A stretch of DNA of 64,000 nucleotides, taken from NCBI GenBank assembly GCA_032622095.1, contig CP136069.1, forward strand, positions 36,680,194 through 36,744,193. Reading direction: 5' to 3'. The position numbers were made by a program, and so were the translations under genes. The notes below the pieces were generated by a model that had not been told where the DNA came from, searched no databases, and saw only the letters and a program-made list of their open reading frames with translations. Shown here piece by piece: positions 1 to 10,941 of the stretch. The first letter of the stretch is position 1. Every line of letters starts with the position of its first letter. The stretch comes from Siphonodentalium dalli. Taxonomy: Eukaryota; Mollusca; Scaphopoda; Gadilida; Siphonodentaliidae.

Positions 1-848
1 TGCCTCCGGTTTTCGGTCTTAAAGGGGCAGTCGCGAGCGAAATGATCACCTTGACACGTCCAACATTCGACCGTTCGTGGTTTAACCACCGCATCGACAT
101 GCACCTGTCTCGGGCGTGATCTGTGTTCTCGGGTCGTGTGATTATCGCTTGCGCACACATCGCAGGTTGTTCTCGCGCGTTTGTTTCTGAAACTATCGAT
201 TTCCATTGCTTCCGGTTCGTTTTCGTTGTAATTTTCGCGGCCCGTTCGTAGGTTGAATACCCGTCGGATCCCCATTTCCCGCATGGCGATGTCGGCTGCC
301 AATTTCAGTGTCTTCGGCGCATCCCTGATCAACTTCATTTTCAAACTGTCGCTTCTTAAAGCGTCAATATAAAACCCTACGAGTTGGCCTTCAACCGCGT
401 TGATCCCGCCGATTTGCTCTCGGTATGCCACCGTCGCGATCTCCAAAATTCGTTCGGCAAGCACATGTAAATTTTCGTTTTGTTTTTGCTTGATTTTTCT
501 TAGCATTGAAAAGGCGAATTGAATGTCATTTATCTCGGCAAATCGACTAGATAATTCAGTTTTTGTGTCTTGCCACGTGGCGTTAGCATTCGTGGCCAAA
601 TATCTTTGTAAAAAATCTGATACGGGGCCCGTCGCGCTCTGGAATGCCATATAGGGCTTCTTTGCTTCGTTAGCGCCGGTTAGGATCGCGCATTTTTCTA
701 TCGACTTGACCCACCCGTGGTATTTCGTGGGGTCCCCGTCAAATGACGTCACTACCTGTGTCACCGTAGTCATGGCCATTGCAGCAATTTGGGAATTGAT
801 AGACTCTGTCAATGGGGCGAGAACACCAATTGATTGTTGGGTAGCCAT
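1..848 (-). CDS. Gag-like capsid/nucleocapsid polyprotein of an LTR retrotransposon (partial, 3' end outside window)
   Basis: An uninterrupted minus-strand frame of 282 codons starts at the ATG at 848-846 and runs off the left edge. The middle is helical and charged, with a W-Q-D-T-K-T-E-L-S-S-R-F segment and a following E-R-I-L-E-I-A stretch of the kind seen in retrotransposon Gag capsid domains. Near residue 236 there is C-X2-C-X4-H-X4-H, a knuckle-like variant. At about residues 264-276 there is C-W-T-C-Q-G-D-H-F-A-R-D-C, a C-X2-C-X3-H-X4-C zinc knuckle typical of nucleocapsid. In an LTR retrotransposon, Gag packages the element RNA into cytoplasmic particles; Pol should follow to the left, outside the window. 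No stop or frameshift is visible, so the copy may be young. Superfamily (Ty3-like, BEL-like or other) cannot be decided from Gag alone. A domesticated Gag gene is possible but less likely given the primer-site candidate just upstream. Confidence 0.8.
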   Translation of the reverse strand, partial: MATQQSIGVLAPLTESINSQIAAMAMTTVTQVVTSFDGDPTKYHGWVKSIEKCAILTGANEAKKPYMAFQSATGPVSDFLQRYLATNANATWQDTKTELSSRFAEINDIQFAFSMLRKIKQKQNENLHVLAERILEIATVAYREQIGGINAVEGQLVGFYIDALRSDSLKMKLIRDAPKTLKLAADIAMREMGIRRVFNLRTGRENYNENEPEAMEIDSFRNKRARTTCDVCASDNHTTREHRSRPRQVHVDAVVKPRTVECWTCQGDHFARDCPFKTENRR

Positions 849-953
849 TATGATAATAAACAATTAGACTCACGTTTTGCGAATTTTCCCACACTGTTTC
901 TGTTCACACTGTTCCTCTTCTGGCTTCACGTTGTGTCTGTGATTAGCGTTCAG

Positions 954-973
954 ATCCTGGCTCGAAGGCACCA
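954..973 (-). other. Candidate tRNA primer-binding site of the Gag-bearing retrotransposon
   Basis: About 105 bp upstream of the Gag start, the plus strand reads GGCTCGAAGGCACCA. This nearly equals the 3' end of eukaryotic tRNA-Tyr with its CCA tail (GGCTCGAAGGACCA from general knowledge), with one extra base. Read on the minus strand it begins TGG, as primer sites do. The next plus-strand bases (GTTAAGAG, 974-981) would then be the inner end of the 5' LTR. An imperfect inverted repeat (TTAAGAG-ATATGT against ACATATAACTCTTAA) lies at 975-1014. The extra base and the undefined LTR keep confidence low. Confidence 0.4.
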
Positions 974-2433
974 GTTAAGAGATATGTGCCAATACGGGTA
1001 CATATAACTCTTAAGGCTATCAGAACTGTTTGATTATTTATATATAACAAAGTCAATAATGTTCAATCATCGGCATCTGGGTTTCTCTTCCTGTCGTCTG
1101 CTTGGTTTAGAGTCTTCTTCCGTCTTCATAGGTTGTGTGTGTCTGCTTGTCTTCTACTCGGTTGAGTTCCGGTTGAGTTCGTCTTCCTGTCGTCTGCTCT
1201 TCTTCTTCCTCCGTCGGCGCATCAGTGGGGCGTTGTTAGAAATACAAGAGCATAATGTTTACCTTGTATTTCCGTCCATTGCTCCACTCTGCTCTTCTAA
1301 GCGTCCGAGGGTTCGTGATGATCGCTTGTGTTGGTCAGATAGAAACTGGTTAGAACTCTCTTATCATGTCGGCTTCTTCTTCCTAAAATACCCAGCGTCT
1401 GCTAATGACGGCCATGTGTATTTTCACGGCGCGTCGGTTCATCGTACTTAGGGTAATTGAGTTATCGTCATCTCCCCATGGGTCCTATTAACTCTCCTGG
1501 TTTCAGTAGCTTTCTAGGCGATACATCTGGTCTTGATAATCCTCAAGACCGTGTTCTGTTTACTCCACAAATCATTTCCCTATGTTATTGCATGGACGCT
1601 CGCTAATTCGATTTGGTGCTCAGTACTTTTGCGATCTAGATGTGGTCAACAGCGACGCTGATATGTGTGGTAATCGAGCGCCCCTCTGACAGAGATTTCC
1701 TATCTTCTTCCCGGGTTGAAAGTTATGTCCCTGTGGTTGTCTTGGCACATTAGAGATGCCCAGCCCCCATTTTCACAGCGTTTTGGGAGTCTGGTGTTGC
1801 AAGCTGTGACCAGCTATGGAAGACTGTACACGATTCTGTCCATGAGAGAACTTCTGGTAAAGTGAGGCTATTGAGTCCAGATCTGATGAGCTGAGCATCA
1901 AGCACATGGCTTTATCAGATAAGGAAAACTAAAATATGACATTTTCAGGTCAGCTAGGGTGACCAAAGATAACTGGATATGGTTGTATATTGAATTTGTT
2001 GAATATCCTCTCTTCAAAGTGTTAAAGCATTTTCTTAAACGTATCCAAGTTTTAGTGCTATTAACCTTCAAATGGCCATACCTACCAGTGGGATGACACA
2101 CGTTCATGATATATACTTGTTAGATTAGCTTATTGAGACTACTGCAGTATGTGTAATTAACTTGCTCGTGTTATTGGCACTTGCATCAGCAAATGGCTAT
2201 TACAACCTTGACAAATTCTGAAAATACATTGAAATATTGGTATTTTTTATAAAAAATAATACAATTTTTTGTTTGGCTGATGTAAGTGAAAGAAGACATC
2301 AGAATCAAGAATAGTCACATCATGCATGGGAGATTCAGTGGACTGAAAGAACAGGCTTTGAAAAATGCATCAAAACACTTTAAAGTGACTCCCAGGAAAC
2401 AAAAATGCAAAAAAGCTCATGAATGCCCTTTAT
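974..2433. other. No gene recognised; possible 5' LTR/leader of the retrotransposon, then unassigned spacer
   Basis: If the primer site is real, the 5' LTR lies somewhere right of 974, but no clear outer TG/CA end or second LTR can be seen because the 3' LTR would be outside the window. A small hairpin (GAAATACAAG at 1239-1248 with CTTGTATTTC at 1263-1272) is present. Open frames here (for example 1059-1451, rich in Leu/Ser/Phe/Cys) show no domain and look like chance. 1460-2280 is ordinary unassigned sequence. Confidence 0.3.
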
Positions 2434-2886
2434 GTTACACTGGTGTAAATGTTTTCCATAGGACTCAGTGCAGACGTTTTAGCGTTTACTGTTTGCAGTA
2501 TAAGTTCTAGGCTTGCAGAATGTTCTTTAAATCTGAAAGATTGACTTTTGCGGAAATGTTTTATGCAAACAAATCATGTCCGTCTAGCAGGGAATTCACA
2601 TTTAACTCTTGTGTTTTCGTAACTAGTGTTAGAACCGCACTAAAAGTAATGGCATTTATTAGACCACACCACAAAATTCAAACTTCACTAAAGAGGGTTA
2701 ATTCCTGTGCCACTATCCATTTTAATATTTCTTCCAGTGTGGGAAATCGCAGGGAAGAGGTGTGATGATTTTTTATGCAAAAAAAACACACTCAAAGCTA
2801 TTGACCAATCAGGGCCCAGTGTATAATTTATGATCTCCTATATATCCGCTAGATGTCACTCAGAAACATATTTACACCAGTGTAAC
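2434..2886. mobile_element. Possible short TIR element (MITE-like relic), 453 bp
   Basis: GTTACACTGGTGTAAAT at 2434-2450 recurs in inverted orientation as ATTTACACCAGTGTAAC at the right end (2870-2886), continuing a few bases inward (GTTT/AAAC). The arms are about 21-23 bp and each contains a small palindrome (TTACACTGGTGTAA). No convincing target duplication was seen. The interior holds only short frames (2286-2510 and 2520-2765 on plus) with no recognisable domain. A shared self-palindromic motif by chance is the main alternative. Confidence 0.4.
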
Positions 2887-4082
2887 CAATATTGATATAA
2901 TAAGATTTCCGGAACCATTTTCAATGTTGCTTGCTGCGTGGCTATCAGTGGGAAATTCTCGATTTTTTTCTCTTAGTTTATGTTAATAAAAGTAAAGTTT
3001 ATTGAGTGGACTATATATCTTGTATTAAAGCCGAAATACCCTGGATATAATGGAAACGGACGATATGTCCACTGTCCAGCTATTGCGGCCAACATGCACG
3101 TGCATAGAGTAATATTTCACAGTGAGCACGGCCTTCACTATTAAGAAAAGTATATTTCACCCAAATACCAGATGTTAAAACTTAACATTAAAAGCTTAAC
3201 GATTGGTCAACCAAAAATAACCTTCATCTCAAAACTTCGAAACAGATAATTATTATTGTAGGTTCTCCCCCAACAGAAGGAAATTATACCACCAATTTGT
3301 TTTGGCTGCTTGTCATACATTACATATATCAAACTAAATTAAACCCAGACATGCTGTCCGTCAATGCATTTATAGCAGCCCTCCAATACATGTATCGAAA
3401 TGACAAATTCAATGCTCGTTGCAATATGAAGAATGCAGAATTTGAGAAAAACTGGTTCCTGATAGAGAGCTCTATAAATAAAGAAGCAAACATTTCTTAA
3501 TATATATCCATCAGACTCGCGCTTTTTCCTTTAAGAACTATGTTTCCGTTCTACTTCTTACTCTCTTCAATTATAGTAATTATAGTCACCCTTCAGTTGA
3601 GTGTCGTGCTAAACCGAAACAAAAAATGAAAAACAAACCTTCAAATCATTCTCTGTTGTATATCACGATTTCAATTACAATATAAAAGATTTCCCGATCG
3701 CCAGTTTAGAGCCACTGAATGCCCGTTGATGTAAGTAAGGGTGCAAGCGTGAGCGCGTGAAGGAGTGTATGCCTGAATGTATGTATCAGATGAATATATT
3801 GCATGTCAAATCATCTGACTGTTTCAATAAAAATTATTTTTTAAAAAGTTTATGATCACAACTAAGCTTATAGGAACAAGAAAATTCCTAGGTTATAAAA
3901 TTGACTAAATATTTAGTAGCCTTTAACTAAAACCGAGTGATGTATGACAATACAAATTGAATCATAATTAAATCAAAGGTAACTAAATATTCATCAAAAA
4001 TGACTATATCATGGGGGTTATGAATGGCTTTCTTAACCCATAACAAATATGAGAACAACAAACCTCCAGAGACAACAGACTT
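2887..4082. other. Non-coding spacer; nothing recognised
   Basis: AT-rich sequence with short frames only. A GTTTCAATAAAAATTATTTTTT stretch split around 3821-3846 resembles a polyadenylation-type signal with an A/T tail, which could be the 3' end of an old retroposon, but no body was identified to its left. Confidence 0.3.
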
Positions 4083-4161
4083 GAGGTCCCCAGAAGGTGA
4101 ATTTAATTAAGCTGGCCTGCTATGCCAGCAAATGTTAATAAATTCACCTTCTGGGGACCTC
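4083..4161. repeat. Palindromic MITE relic with GAGGTCCCC...TTCACC ends
   Basis: The left arm GAGGTCCCCAGAAGGTGAAT (4083-4102) is matched by its reverse complement ending at 4161 (ATTCACCTTCTGGGGACCTC). Inside is a second, nested hairpin, GCTGG-N9-CCAGC. The whole is an almost fully self-complementary ~79 bp element. Related ends occur at 17,510-17,760 and 18,380-18,440, so this is a dispersed family rather than an isolated palindrome. Confidence 0.65.
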
Positions 4162-6116
4162 ATTCTGAAAATGTCTGGTACCTTATGTTCAGGGCTGGAC
4201 AGGACTGATGATACAGTTCAGAAAGCGTGTGCTATAAGGAACACACTGATTTTATGATGTGAGCATATGCGAATCGATATGTTGTATTGATGCATATATT
4301 AGACCAGCATCTATGATATGAAGACAAGCATATACTTACATTGAAATGTTAATTAAGAGCAGTCAAATATGTAACCCGTGCATTAGAGCAATTACCACCC
4401 TAATTTTTGAATTGTATATCAGTTCAGGGGAGCTGAATAATAAGTTGGAGAAAGAAAATTTTAACGTGTATGGTCACTGCCATCATTATAGTGAAATGCG
4501 TCGCAATGGCACAACTATGTCACTTGTCCTTGTTTAATTACCCCGTGTAAATTCAAGAACCAACCCATTAATCTACGTGTATGTCCAATTTAAAAGCTAT
4601 ATATCTCCCAGTTAAATGGTGATATCCACTATTCAAAACAAAATTTCGCAAAACGCATAATTTGTAGCTATACTATATATGTATATTCGATAAGATGATT
4701 CGGTTTCATTGTCGCGTAACGGTCTATTTGAGTGGGAACGAGTCAAGAAATCTGTAAAATAAACATGATTACAACAAATCGTTGATGCGTCGTAGCGTGT
4801 CGTCCCGCATGTGTGGTCTATATACCAACTCCAAGCATTTTAATACTAAACGAATATCCGGTTAATTGCACGCATACGAACGACAGCATTCGCGTGCGTG
4901 TGATCAAGGCATCGCGTTATCATTCACTCACCTTTTTGAGGTCTCTAATTGAATGCTGAGATGGATGTTCAATTAATTTCAATTGAAATACATTCATAAT
5001 AGATATGTACACAATATTTCGAATATGTAATAATATGTTATGGATTCATATTTCAGATGACATTCGCAGTCCAATTGATCAGTCTCAGATACAGATACAA
5101 CACTCTACAGCTCATCAAAACTCCTTAAGTGATACGCATATTTACTGCACAGATGATCGGCGTTTGGTGACATCTTCATCAGCGGCGTTAACATCCTTTC
5201 TGGGCCGACAGTGGTCCATCCATATCGCGCGGATATTGAGGACACTGATTTTTTAAATTATGTTGAATCCTATGATTCATTGACATATTCAACTATATAC
5301 CGGCATTTGTTTTGGCAGCGTGGACGTCCAGGAACTATACTAGTGGATGGATGTTCTCGAAAATTTGAGTGAGCAAAAGCAAAAACACTATTGAACAAAT
5401 TCGCCAAAAAATATTAAATGGTTTGACCTGGGAAAACTGATTGACAGCGGGTGGCTAAATATTCCTGCTCCATGTGGACATACACATGCGTTGTTCGTTG
5501 TCTGTTTTAGGATGATCAAACATATCCCCATATCATATACGTGAAAATCACTTTCCCATTTTCTCTGTTTTGGCGATACCCTCGGTTTTGGCGATACCAC
5601 GCACACGGGTGTGATCATTCTCCAGGACAAACTATATGCATGACACCGAATTAGTGCGACCTGATTTTGAATAATATTTGTGTGAAATATTGTTTTGGAT
5701 TTTCCCTCTTTTATCAAATTAACAAAACGGCAATGGTCAAATACCACTATAATAGCGGAATACAACTATAATACTGGAATTCAGGATGTTCCTGACCTGA
5801 TAGTGGTGAAACATTCTTTTCGCCGATTTAAACATCAGCCTCGTCATCATACGATGAATTAACTACATCGTATGTTCGGGGACGCGACATGGGATTGCTA
5901 TTTTGACGACATTGCAAAACTGTTAATGCTTCTGTTCACAATCATACTCTGGTTATTTTACTACACACTGCACGTTCAGCACATTTATATATGTTTCTGT
6001 ATGTCTGCCTTTGTTCTATAGAAATTAGCAGGGACATTCAAAGGGGGCTCTAAATGGATATAATAGGAGTAAAATTTTGCAAGGAAGATATTGGTCCACG
6101 CTAAACAAGTCTTAAA
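4162..6116. other. Non-coding spacer; nothing recognised
   Basis: Frames at 5005-5256 (plus) and 5388-5765 (minus) have no motif. One 16-17 bp direct duplication (GGTTTTGGCGATACC type) occurs at about 5566-5598. No transposon ends or RNA gene found. Confidence 0.3.
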
Positions 6117-6590
6117 GTGACGCAGTCGGAGTCAGGGGGCAGAAACAAGGGAGGGGCAACAAAATCAATGATTTTTATTGTCGCCGGTTACCACCATACA
6201 TGTAATAATATCAATGCTATGGTGATTCTAATGCTGTGTTTTAAAGATGACAAAGTGTTGCCGTTCGAGTCAGTGGCGGCAAGGGAGAGGGGTACATACA
6301 TTTTACGAATATTTATGATCCCCGATATCCATCAAATTTATATACAATCATCTCCATTATATGAGGAATCTAATGGTTTTGTGCAAATATGCCAAAGTGT
6401 TGTCGTTCGAGTCATGGGTGGGGTGTGGCACCAAAATCTATAAGGATATTTTTGTTGCCGATTTCCACCAAATGTATATAACTAGAAGGGTTACCCGGCA
6501 TTTCCCATTTTAAAGTGTTGTGTGACACTCCGTTTGTGGATACATTTATGGGAATAGAGCGTACACTTCCTCTTGCTCTTGTTATTTTCC
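6117..6590 (-). repeat. Reverse-orientation copy of the TTGGTGGCAATCGGCGAC repeat family
   Basis: Read on the minus strand, this segment matches the diverged repeats at 24.7-26.3 kb: blocks of the form ATTAGATTCCTCATAT-ATGG, then TATAAATTTGATGGATATCGG, with the phrase 'ACTCGAACGACAACAC' near 6390. At 6487-6506 it carries GGTTACCCGGCATTTCCC, the counterpart of GGTTACCCAGCGTTGCCC at 23,622-23,642. Together these indicate two old copies of the same interspersed retroposon-like family in opposite orientations. Short frames here are not genes. Confidence 0.55.
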
Positions 6591-6729
6591 CCGAAACAAT
6601 TCTGAGGACTATTATACTTAGCATGTCCTCGTCCATCCGTGTTGCCCGGATCATTGAGCATTATTACATGAATCAGAATTACATGGGAATTGGTAGTTGA
6701 TATTTAAGAACGCACATGTCAAATTCGAA

Positions 6730-7560
6730 GTTGGACACGGTCCGATGATTTTAGAAGGAGTTATGCCCTTTTTGTTGACTTTGCGCACTCATTTGGATTT
6801 TCCAGGTGACAACTTACGCAATATTCAACAGAATGTCTTGACATTTGGTATGTATATCACACTTGAGACATAGAAGTTCGATTCTGATCATGGCCGGGAG
6901 ACTGTTGATAGAGCTATCGGTCGAATGAGTTATGCCCCTTTTTCGTCTTAGAAATCAAATTTTTTGGGTTGTCTGGATGATAACTTGATAAAAACTCAAG
7001 ATAATTTATTGATATTTGCTGGTATGTTGTTTGCATATGAGGGACACATGTTATTTTAAATTTGGTGATGGTCCGCTATTTTTGACTGAGTTGTACATCT
7101 TTCGATTTATAAATAATACTTTTTGGGTTGTCTTAATGAAAGCCTGAACAATATTCAACATAATTTCTTGATATTTGGTATGTGGTTTACGTTTGAGAAA
7201 ACGCAGGTTAAGTTCGAAAATGGATGATCACGGTTCGATGATTTTTGACGGAGTTTCGCCCTTTTTAGACTTATAAATAATACATTTTTGGGTTGTCTGG
7301 ACGATAATTTGAACAATGTCTAACATATTTTCTCGATAGTTGGTAAATGGTTTACAGTTAAGAAAACAGGTCAAATTGGAATGTGGCCAGGGTCTAATGC
7401 TTTCGTCGGAGCTATGCGCTTTTGTTCGACCTAGAAATCATACGTTTTTGTGTTTCTAAGTGATAACTTGATCAAACTTCAACGGAGTCTATTGACATTT
7501 GGTGTGCGAGACACGGTTGAGAACACAATGGTCATCGTCAAGTTGGAATACAGTTTGTAT
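6730..7560. repeat. Diverged tandem repeat, about five units of ~157-168 bp
   Basis: The marker 'ATGCCCTTTTT-GACTTA' and its variants recur near 6762, 6930, 7092, 7256 and 7413. Each is followed by 'AAAT-ATAC-TTTTTGGGTTGTC', 'GATAACTTGA-CAA', 'TTGATATTTGGTATG' and 'GGTCCGATGATTTTTGACGGAG'. Spacings of about 168, 162, 164 and 157 bp define the period. Units are well diverged (roughly three quarters identical by eye), so the array is old. No coding frame runs through it. Confidence 0.75.
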
Positions 7561-8219
7561 CTTGAACAAAGAAGCAAACAGCCCAAAAAGCCAGCTGTTT
7601 TGAGCTGACGTGGGGTTAGACCATTTTAATCTCAAAACTTGTATACGCCACAACAAACGTCATTATTATAGTTATACACGCATCCATTATGTGCAATGCA
7701 GTGACAAACATTTGCATATTAATTGCCGTTTGTCTATCGTGATTAATTCGTCCCGAGTTGAAAAGTAAATCTTTTCAATTGCGCGTACTGCAGATACTCT
7801 ATTTTGTGAAATGGTACAATCGACGCGGAATTCTCAGAAATATCAGATTATTGTCACTTTCTTCCATACTGGACAAAGCCTGAGTAATCAATCAAGTTGA
7901 TTCACAATGTGTCATTAAAATGTCACAAAATACTTTTCTAAAGGACATTTCGTTTTGTATCAATGTTGATGCCGCAACGCCGCCCTGAAACTCAGAGGGT
8001 GCCACTTTTAGCATTTTGAAACCATTCGATTAATCGTATCGTGTAGATGCCTAAATACATTGTTGAAACAACACGACTTTATCAATTAAGATGCTCCTAT
8101 AACTCTCCACACCAACTATCGATATGCCAGCTTTGAACAACACCTATTATGGTGCCCTCCCTTGCCACAATCCCTGACTGATGGCACCACTCTTGAAATC
8201 TTACACCACATCTTAAACC
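7561..8219. other. Non-coding spacer; nothing recognised
   Basis: No domain, TIR or repeat relationship was found. The minus frame at 8097-8294 overlaps the start of the inverted arm that follows and is not gene-like. Confidence 0.3.
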
Positions 8220-8699
8220 TAGCAAAAAACTAATGTCCGGTTTTCGATGTACGCGACTGTTCGTAGAAAGTGCACAAAAAAGTGCACTTTTCAATCATAA
8301 AACGAATGAATATATGAATAAAATATAAATAAACTTAATTGTGATATCAAATAATATGAAAGGGGCATACGTACGATGATTTATACAAAAAATAAGGGAC
8401 AAAATAACCCCCTCCCCAAACCGAAATATGTATCATCTGCCGCCTGTCAAATACAACACCACCAATAGTTATACCTGTAATATGTTTCTCTCTTATATTT
8501 ACTCTACAGTGGATAGATATAGAGAATTTATGACGTCAAATGTTGATTTTGAAGTTGTTGAGAACTCCTCTCAAGAGGATTTTGATAGCGATAATGTCCT
8601 AGCCTCAACATAACTGTAACAATGCCAGTAAATGGAAACATTCGTTCGCTGAGGGAATAGTGTTCCATAAGAAGAGGCTTAAGTCAGTCCAACACAAAT
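8220..8699 (+). repeat. Left inverted arm of the recombinase element
   Basis: It pairs with 10,041-10,540. The outer edge begins near AGCAAAAAACTAATGTCCGG, and the arm ends at AAGTCAGTCCAACACAAA. It spans upstream sequence and about 60 codons of the frame. Compared with the right arm it has lost the initiator ATG (GTG at 8509-8511) and has a deletion after the first ~30 residues that throws the frame. Confidence 0.85.
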
Positions 8700-10030
8700 T
8701 CTACATATGTGATTGTACTGCCGCTGCTACAACTGCAAGTAACTTTAATGTTGTTAATTGGCTACGAAGCTTGCGCGGTTATGTTCAAAGTAAGAGAAAT
8801 CCAAATACTGTGAACAAAACTGAAAGCTGCATAAGAAAATTTATCTACAGTCAGAATGAAGATAGAAGCCCAAATGATATTCCACCTTAAGAATTGGACA
8901 TAAATATAGGTGGAGTTATAATGACAACAAAGAAAGAAGACGGTACAGACTACGAATCTGACAGTCTTATAGGATTTCATCTGGGGATCGATAGGCAACT
9001 AAGGGAGACAGGGTACAGTGGAAGCCTACTGGTCGGCGATCACTTCAAAATGAGCAGACATGTCGTGAAAGACCGCCGGAAAGATAAAGGCTTTGGAAAC
9101 CGTCCTGACAAAAGTGTGCCACTAACTGACAGGGCGGTACAAATTCTATGGAAAACAGGACCATTGTGATTTCATAACGCGGCAGCCCTACTGAATCTGA
9201 TATGGTTCAATAACTCAATGCTAATGGGATTTAGAGGAAACCACGAGAACCGGCAACTGAAATGGGGTTGAGATTCTGTTAACAACGGATGAGATCAACG
9301 ATAAATTCCTTGAATTTAATGAGATAATGAGCAAAACAAGATATGGCAATAACAGTTCAACACGAGATTCAACCCGAAAATATTTTACAATAGGACAGAC
9401 CCCGCAAGGTGTCCGATCACAGCATATAAACGTTACCGAGAAGATAGACCGGCTGTTATGGTGGATTCTTAATCGCCATTCTACCTCGAAATAAATAGTG
9501 CTTTTCGACAACACAACACCAAAACAGTTGTGGTATAAGGCACAACTAGTTGGAGTGAACACACTTGGCAAAATGGTGAAGATAATGGCAAAGAATTCTT
9601 GCCTGGAAGGCAATTATATGATCCACTCGCTCCGAAAAACATGCATTACACATTTGGTGCATGCCGGTTTGATCCACGAACGATACCGCAACTTTCTGGG
9701 CATACGCATGGTAATAGTCTGAACAATTATGCCATTGCTAGTATTGACCAACAGCGGGACATGTGCAATCTTTTACAAAAACAATTTGAGTAATAAAAGA
9801 GCACTTGCAATACAATGCCCAAGTACGAATACTACTGCTGAAAACACAGTCGCCAAACGCATTTTGGTTCAAACTGCTGGGAATGTTAAATCTGATGGAA
9901 AACCAGAACTTGAACGTGAAAATGTTATCAAAGAAATGTTCTCCGTGCCAATATTTCTGGTGGTAAATTTGAATTTGACTTTGAAAATTCAAGTTCCACA
10001 AGCCATAGTCAGGCCATCTGTTCACAACCA
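8509..10030 (+). pseudogene. Tyrosine recombinase of the DUF3504/KIAA1958-ZMYM-like (Crypton-derived) family, broken
   Basis: Pieced across frames, the translation follows the DUF3504 layout: an N-terminal segment starting D-R-Y-R-E-F-M; N-P-N-T-V-N-K-T near 8810; K-K-E-D-G-T-D-Y-E-S-D-S-L near 8930; L-W-F/I-W-F-N-N then G-F-R-G at about 9200-9238 (first catalytic Arg); Q-L-W-Y-K; H-S-L-R-K-T at 9624 (the H-x-x-R box); G-H at 9698; and N-N-Y-A at 9725 with the nucleophile Tyr at 9728. The tail includes I-S-G-G-K-F, typical of these proteins. In a live copy it would cut and rejoin DNA through a 3'-phosphotyrosine. Breaks: lost start (GTG), frame loss after ~8610, in-frame stops at 8888 and 9167, a stop near 9490, and frameshifts near 9265, 9680 and 9790. 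It is non-functional as it stands. Confidence 0.85.
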
Positions 10031-10040
10031 CCTAAAATAT

Positions 10041-10263
10041 TTTTGTGTTGGGCTGACTTAAGCCTCTTCTTATGGAACAATATTCCCTTAGCGATCGAAT
10101 GTTTCCTTTTTGTTGGCATTGTTATAGTTATGATGCTGCTAGGTGCTTCATTGTTAGTACCTGGACATAACTCAGCATTAGCACTGTCAATATCCTCTTG
10201 AGATGAGTTCTCAACATCTTCAAAATCAAAATTTGGCGTCATAAATTCTCTATATCTATCCAT
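10041..10263 (-). pseudogene. Second 5' fragment of the same recombinase, opposite strand
   Basis: The ATG at 10,263-10,261 opens a frame beginning M-D-R-Y-R-E-F-M-T-P-N-F-D-F-E, colinear with the left arm's start but better preserved. It keeps the intact ATG and an extra ~15 codons (E-L-C-P-G-T-N-N-E-A) deleted on the left. Homology to the left arm stops at 10,041, at the junction with the 3' part of the main frame, so only the N-terminal part exists. Family knowledge suggests this region lies before the core-binding domain. Confidence 0.75.
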
Positions 10264-10540
10264 CGTAGAGTAAATTTAAGAGTTAAAAATATCGCAGGTA
10301 TAACTATTTTTGTTGTATTTGACAGCCGGCAGACGACAAAGAGTTTTGTTTAGGGAGGGGGATATTTTGTCCCTTAATTGTTTTATAAATCATCGTACGT
10401 ATGCCCCCTTATTATTTGATGTCCCAATTAAGTTTATTAATATTTTATTCATTTGTTTTCTGATTACAACGTGCACTTTTGGGGGGCAATTGCTGCGAAC
10501 AGTCGCGTACATCGAAACCGGACTTTAGTTTGTTGCTATG
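10041..10540 (-). repeat. Right inverted arm of the recombinase element
   Basis: Reverse-complement match to 8220-8699, including the N-terminal coding part, the ATACGTACGATGATTTAT block and the outer CCGGTTTCGATGTACGCGAC block. Small indels separate the arms, so they are not being kept identical. Confidence 0.85.
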
Positions 10541-10941
10541 GTTATCGACATTTAACAAAACACTGTTACGGGTATTTATTTTTCGTTTGCGGATATTCGA
10601 ATCAGTCTAGCGCGTACACACCGGCAAATAGTTCCGTTTCCGTATACCGCTAGAGGTAGACGGAACAATGCATTCAACGGTACGGATTCCGCTGAATTCA
10701 ATGTTTTACAATTAAACGGGTATGGAATAAAGTTATGTAAAAAACAATTACGTTTCCATAGTACATTTAATTGACGACGTCAACTCTAATACAAAATTTC
10801 ATCACTGAATTATGAATTATAGTCTACACAAATCTCAAGTTTGTTCAATTACATAAAGCAATATCAAGCCAAATTCCGGTACCTACAAGAATACTGCAAG
10901 CTAAAGTCTTCAGAGTGTGCAATAAACACACACATATGTGT
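10541..10941. other. Non-coding spacer; nothing recognised
   Basis: AT-rich sequence between the recombinase element and the minisatellite; no motif, TIR or gene signal was found. Confidence 0.3.

Larger units (their letters stand above)
8220..10540 (+). mobile_element. Crypton-type (DUF3504 tyrosine recombinase) element relic enclosed by long inverted arms
   Basis: A decayed recombinase frame (8509 to about 10,030) is bounded by two inverted arms, 8220-8699 and 10,041-10,540, which are roughly 80-85% identical by eye. Each arm contains the element's upstream region plus the start of the same reading frame. The right arm is therefore a second 5' fragment in opposite orientation rather than a classical TIR. 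Cryptons as known move by tyrosine recombination, without DDE transposase or terminal inverted repeats. Either a second, 5'-only copy landed or rearranged head-to-head, or this lineage carries inverted ends. No target duplication could be assigned. Confidence 0.75.

Noticed and set aside
1059-1451. 130-codon plus-strand frame upstream of the Gag
   Set aside because: Low-complexity Leu/Ser/Phe/Cys composition and no domain; likely lies in LTR or leader sequence.
9729-10061. Separate 110-codon gene downstream of the recombinase
   Set aside because: Another frame of the same stretch carries the family tail (I-S-G-G-K-F), so this is the decayed C-terminus of the recombinase.
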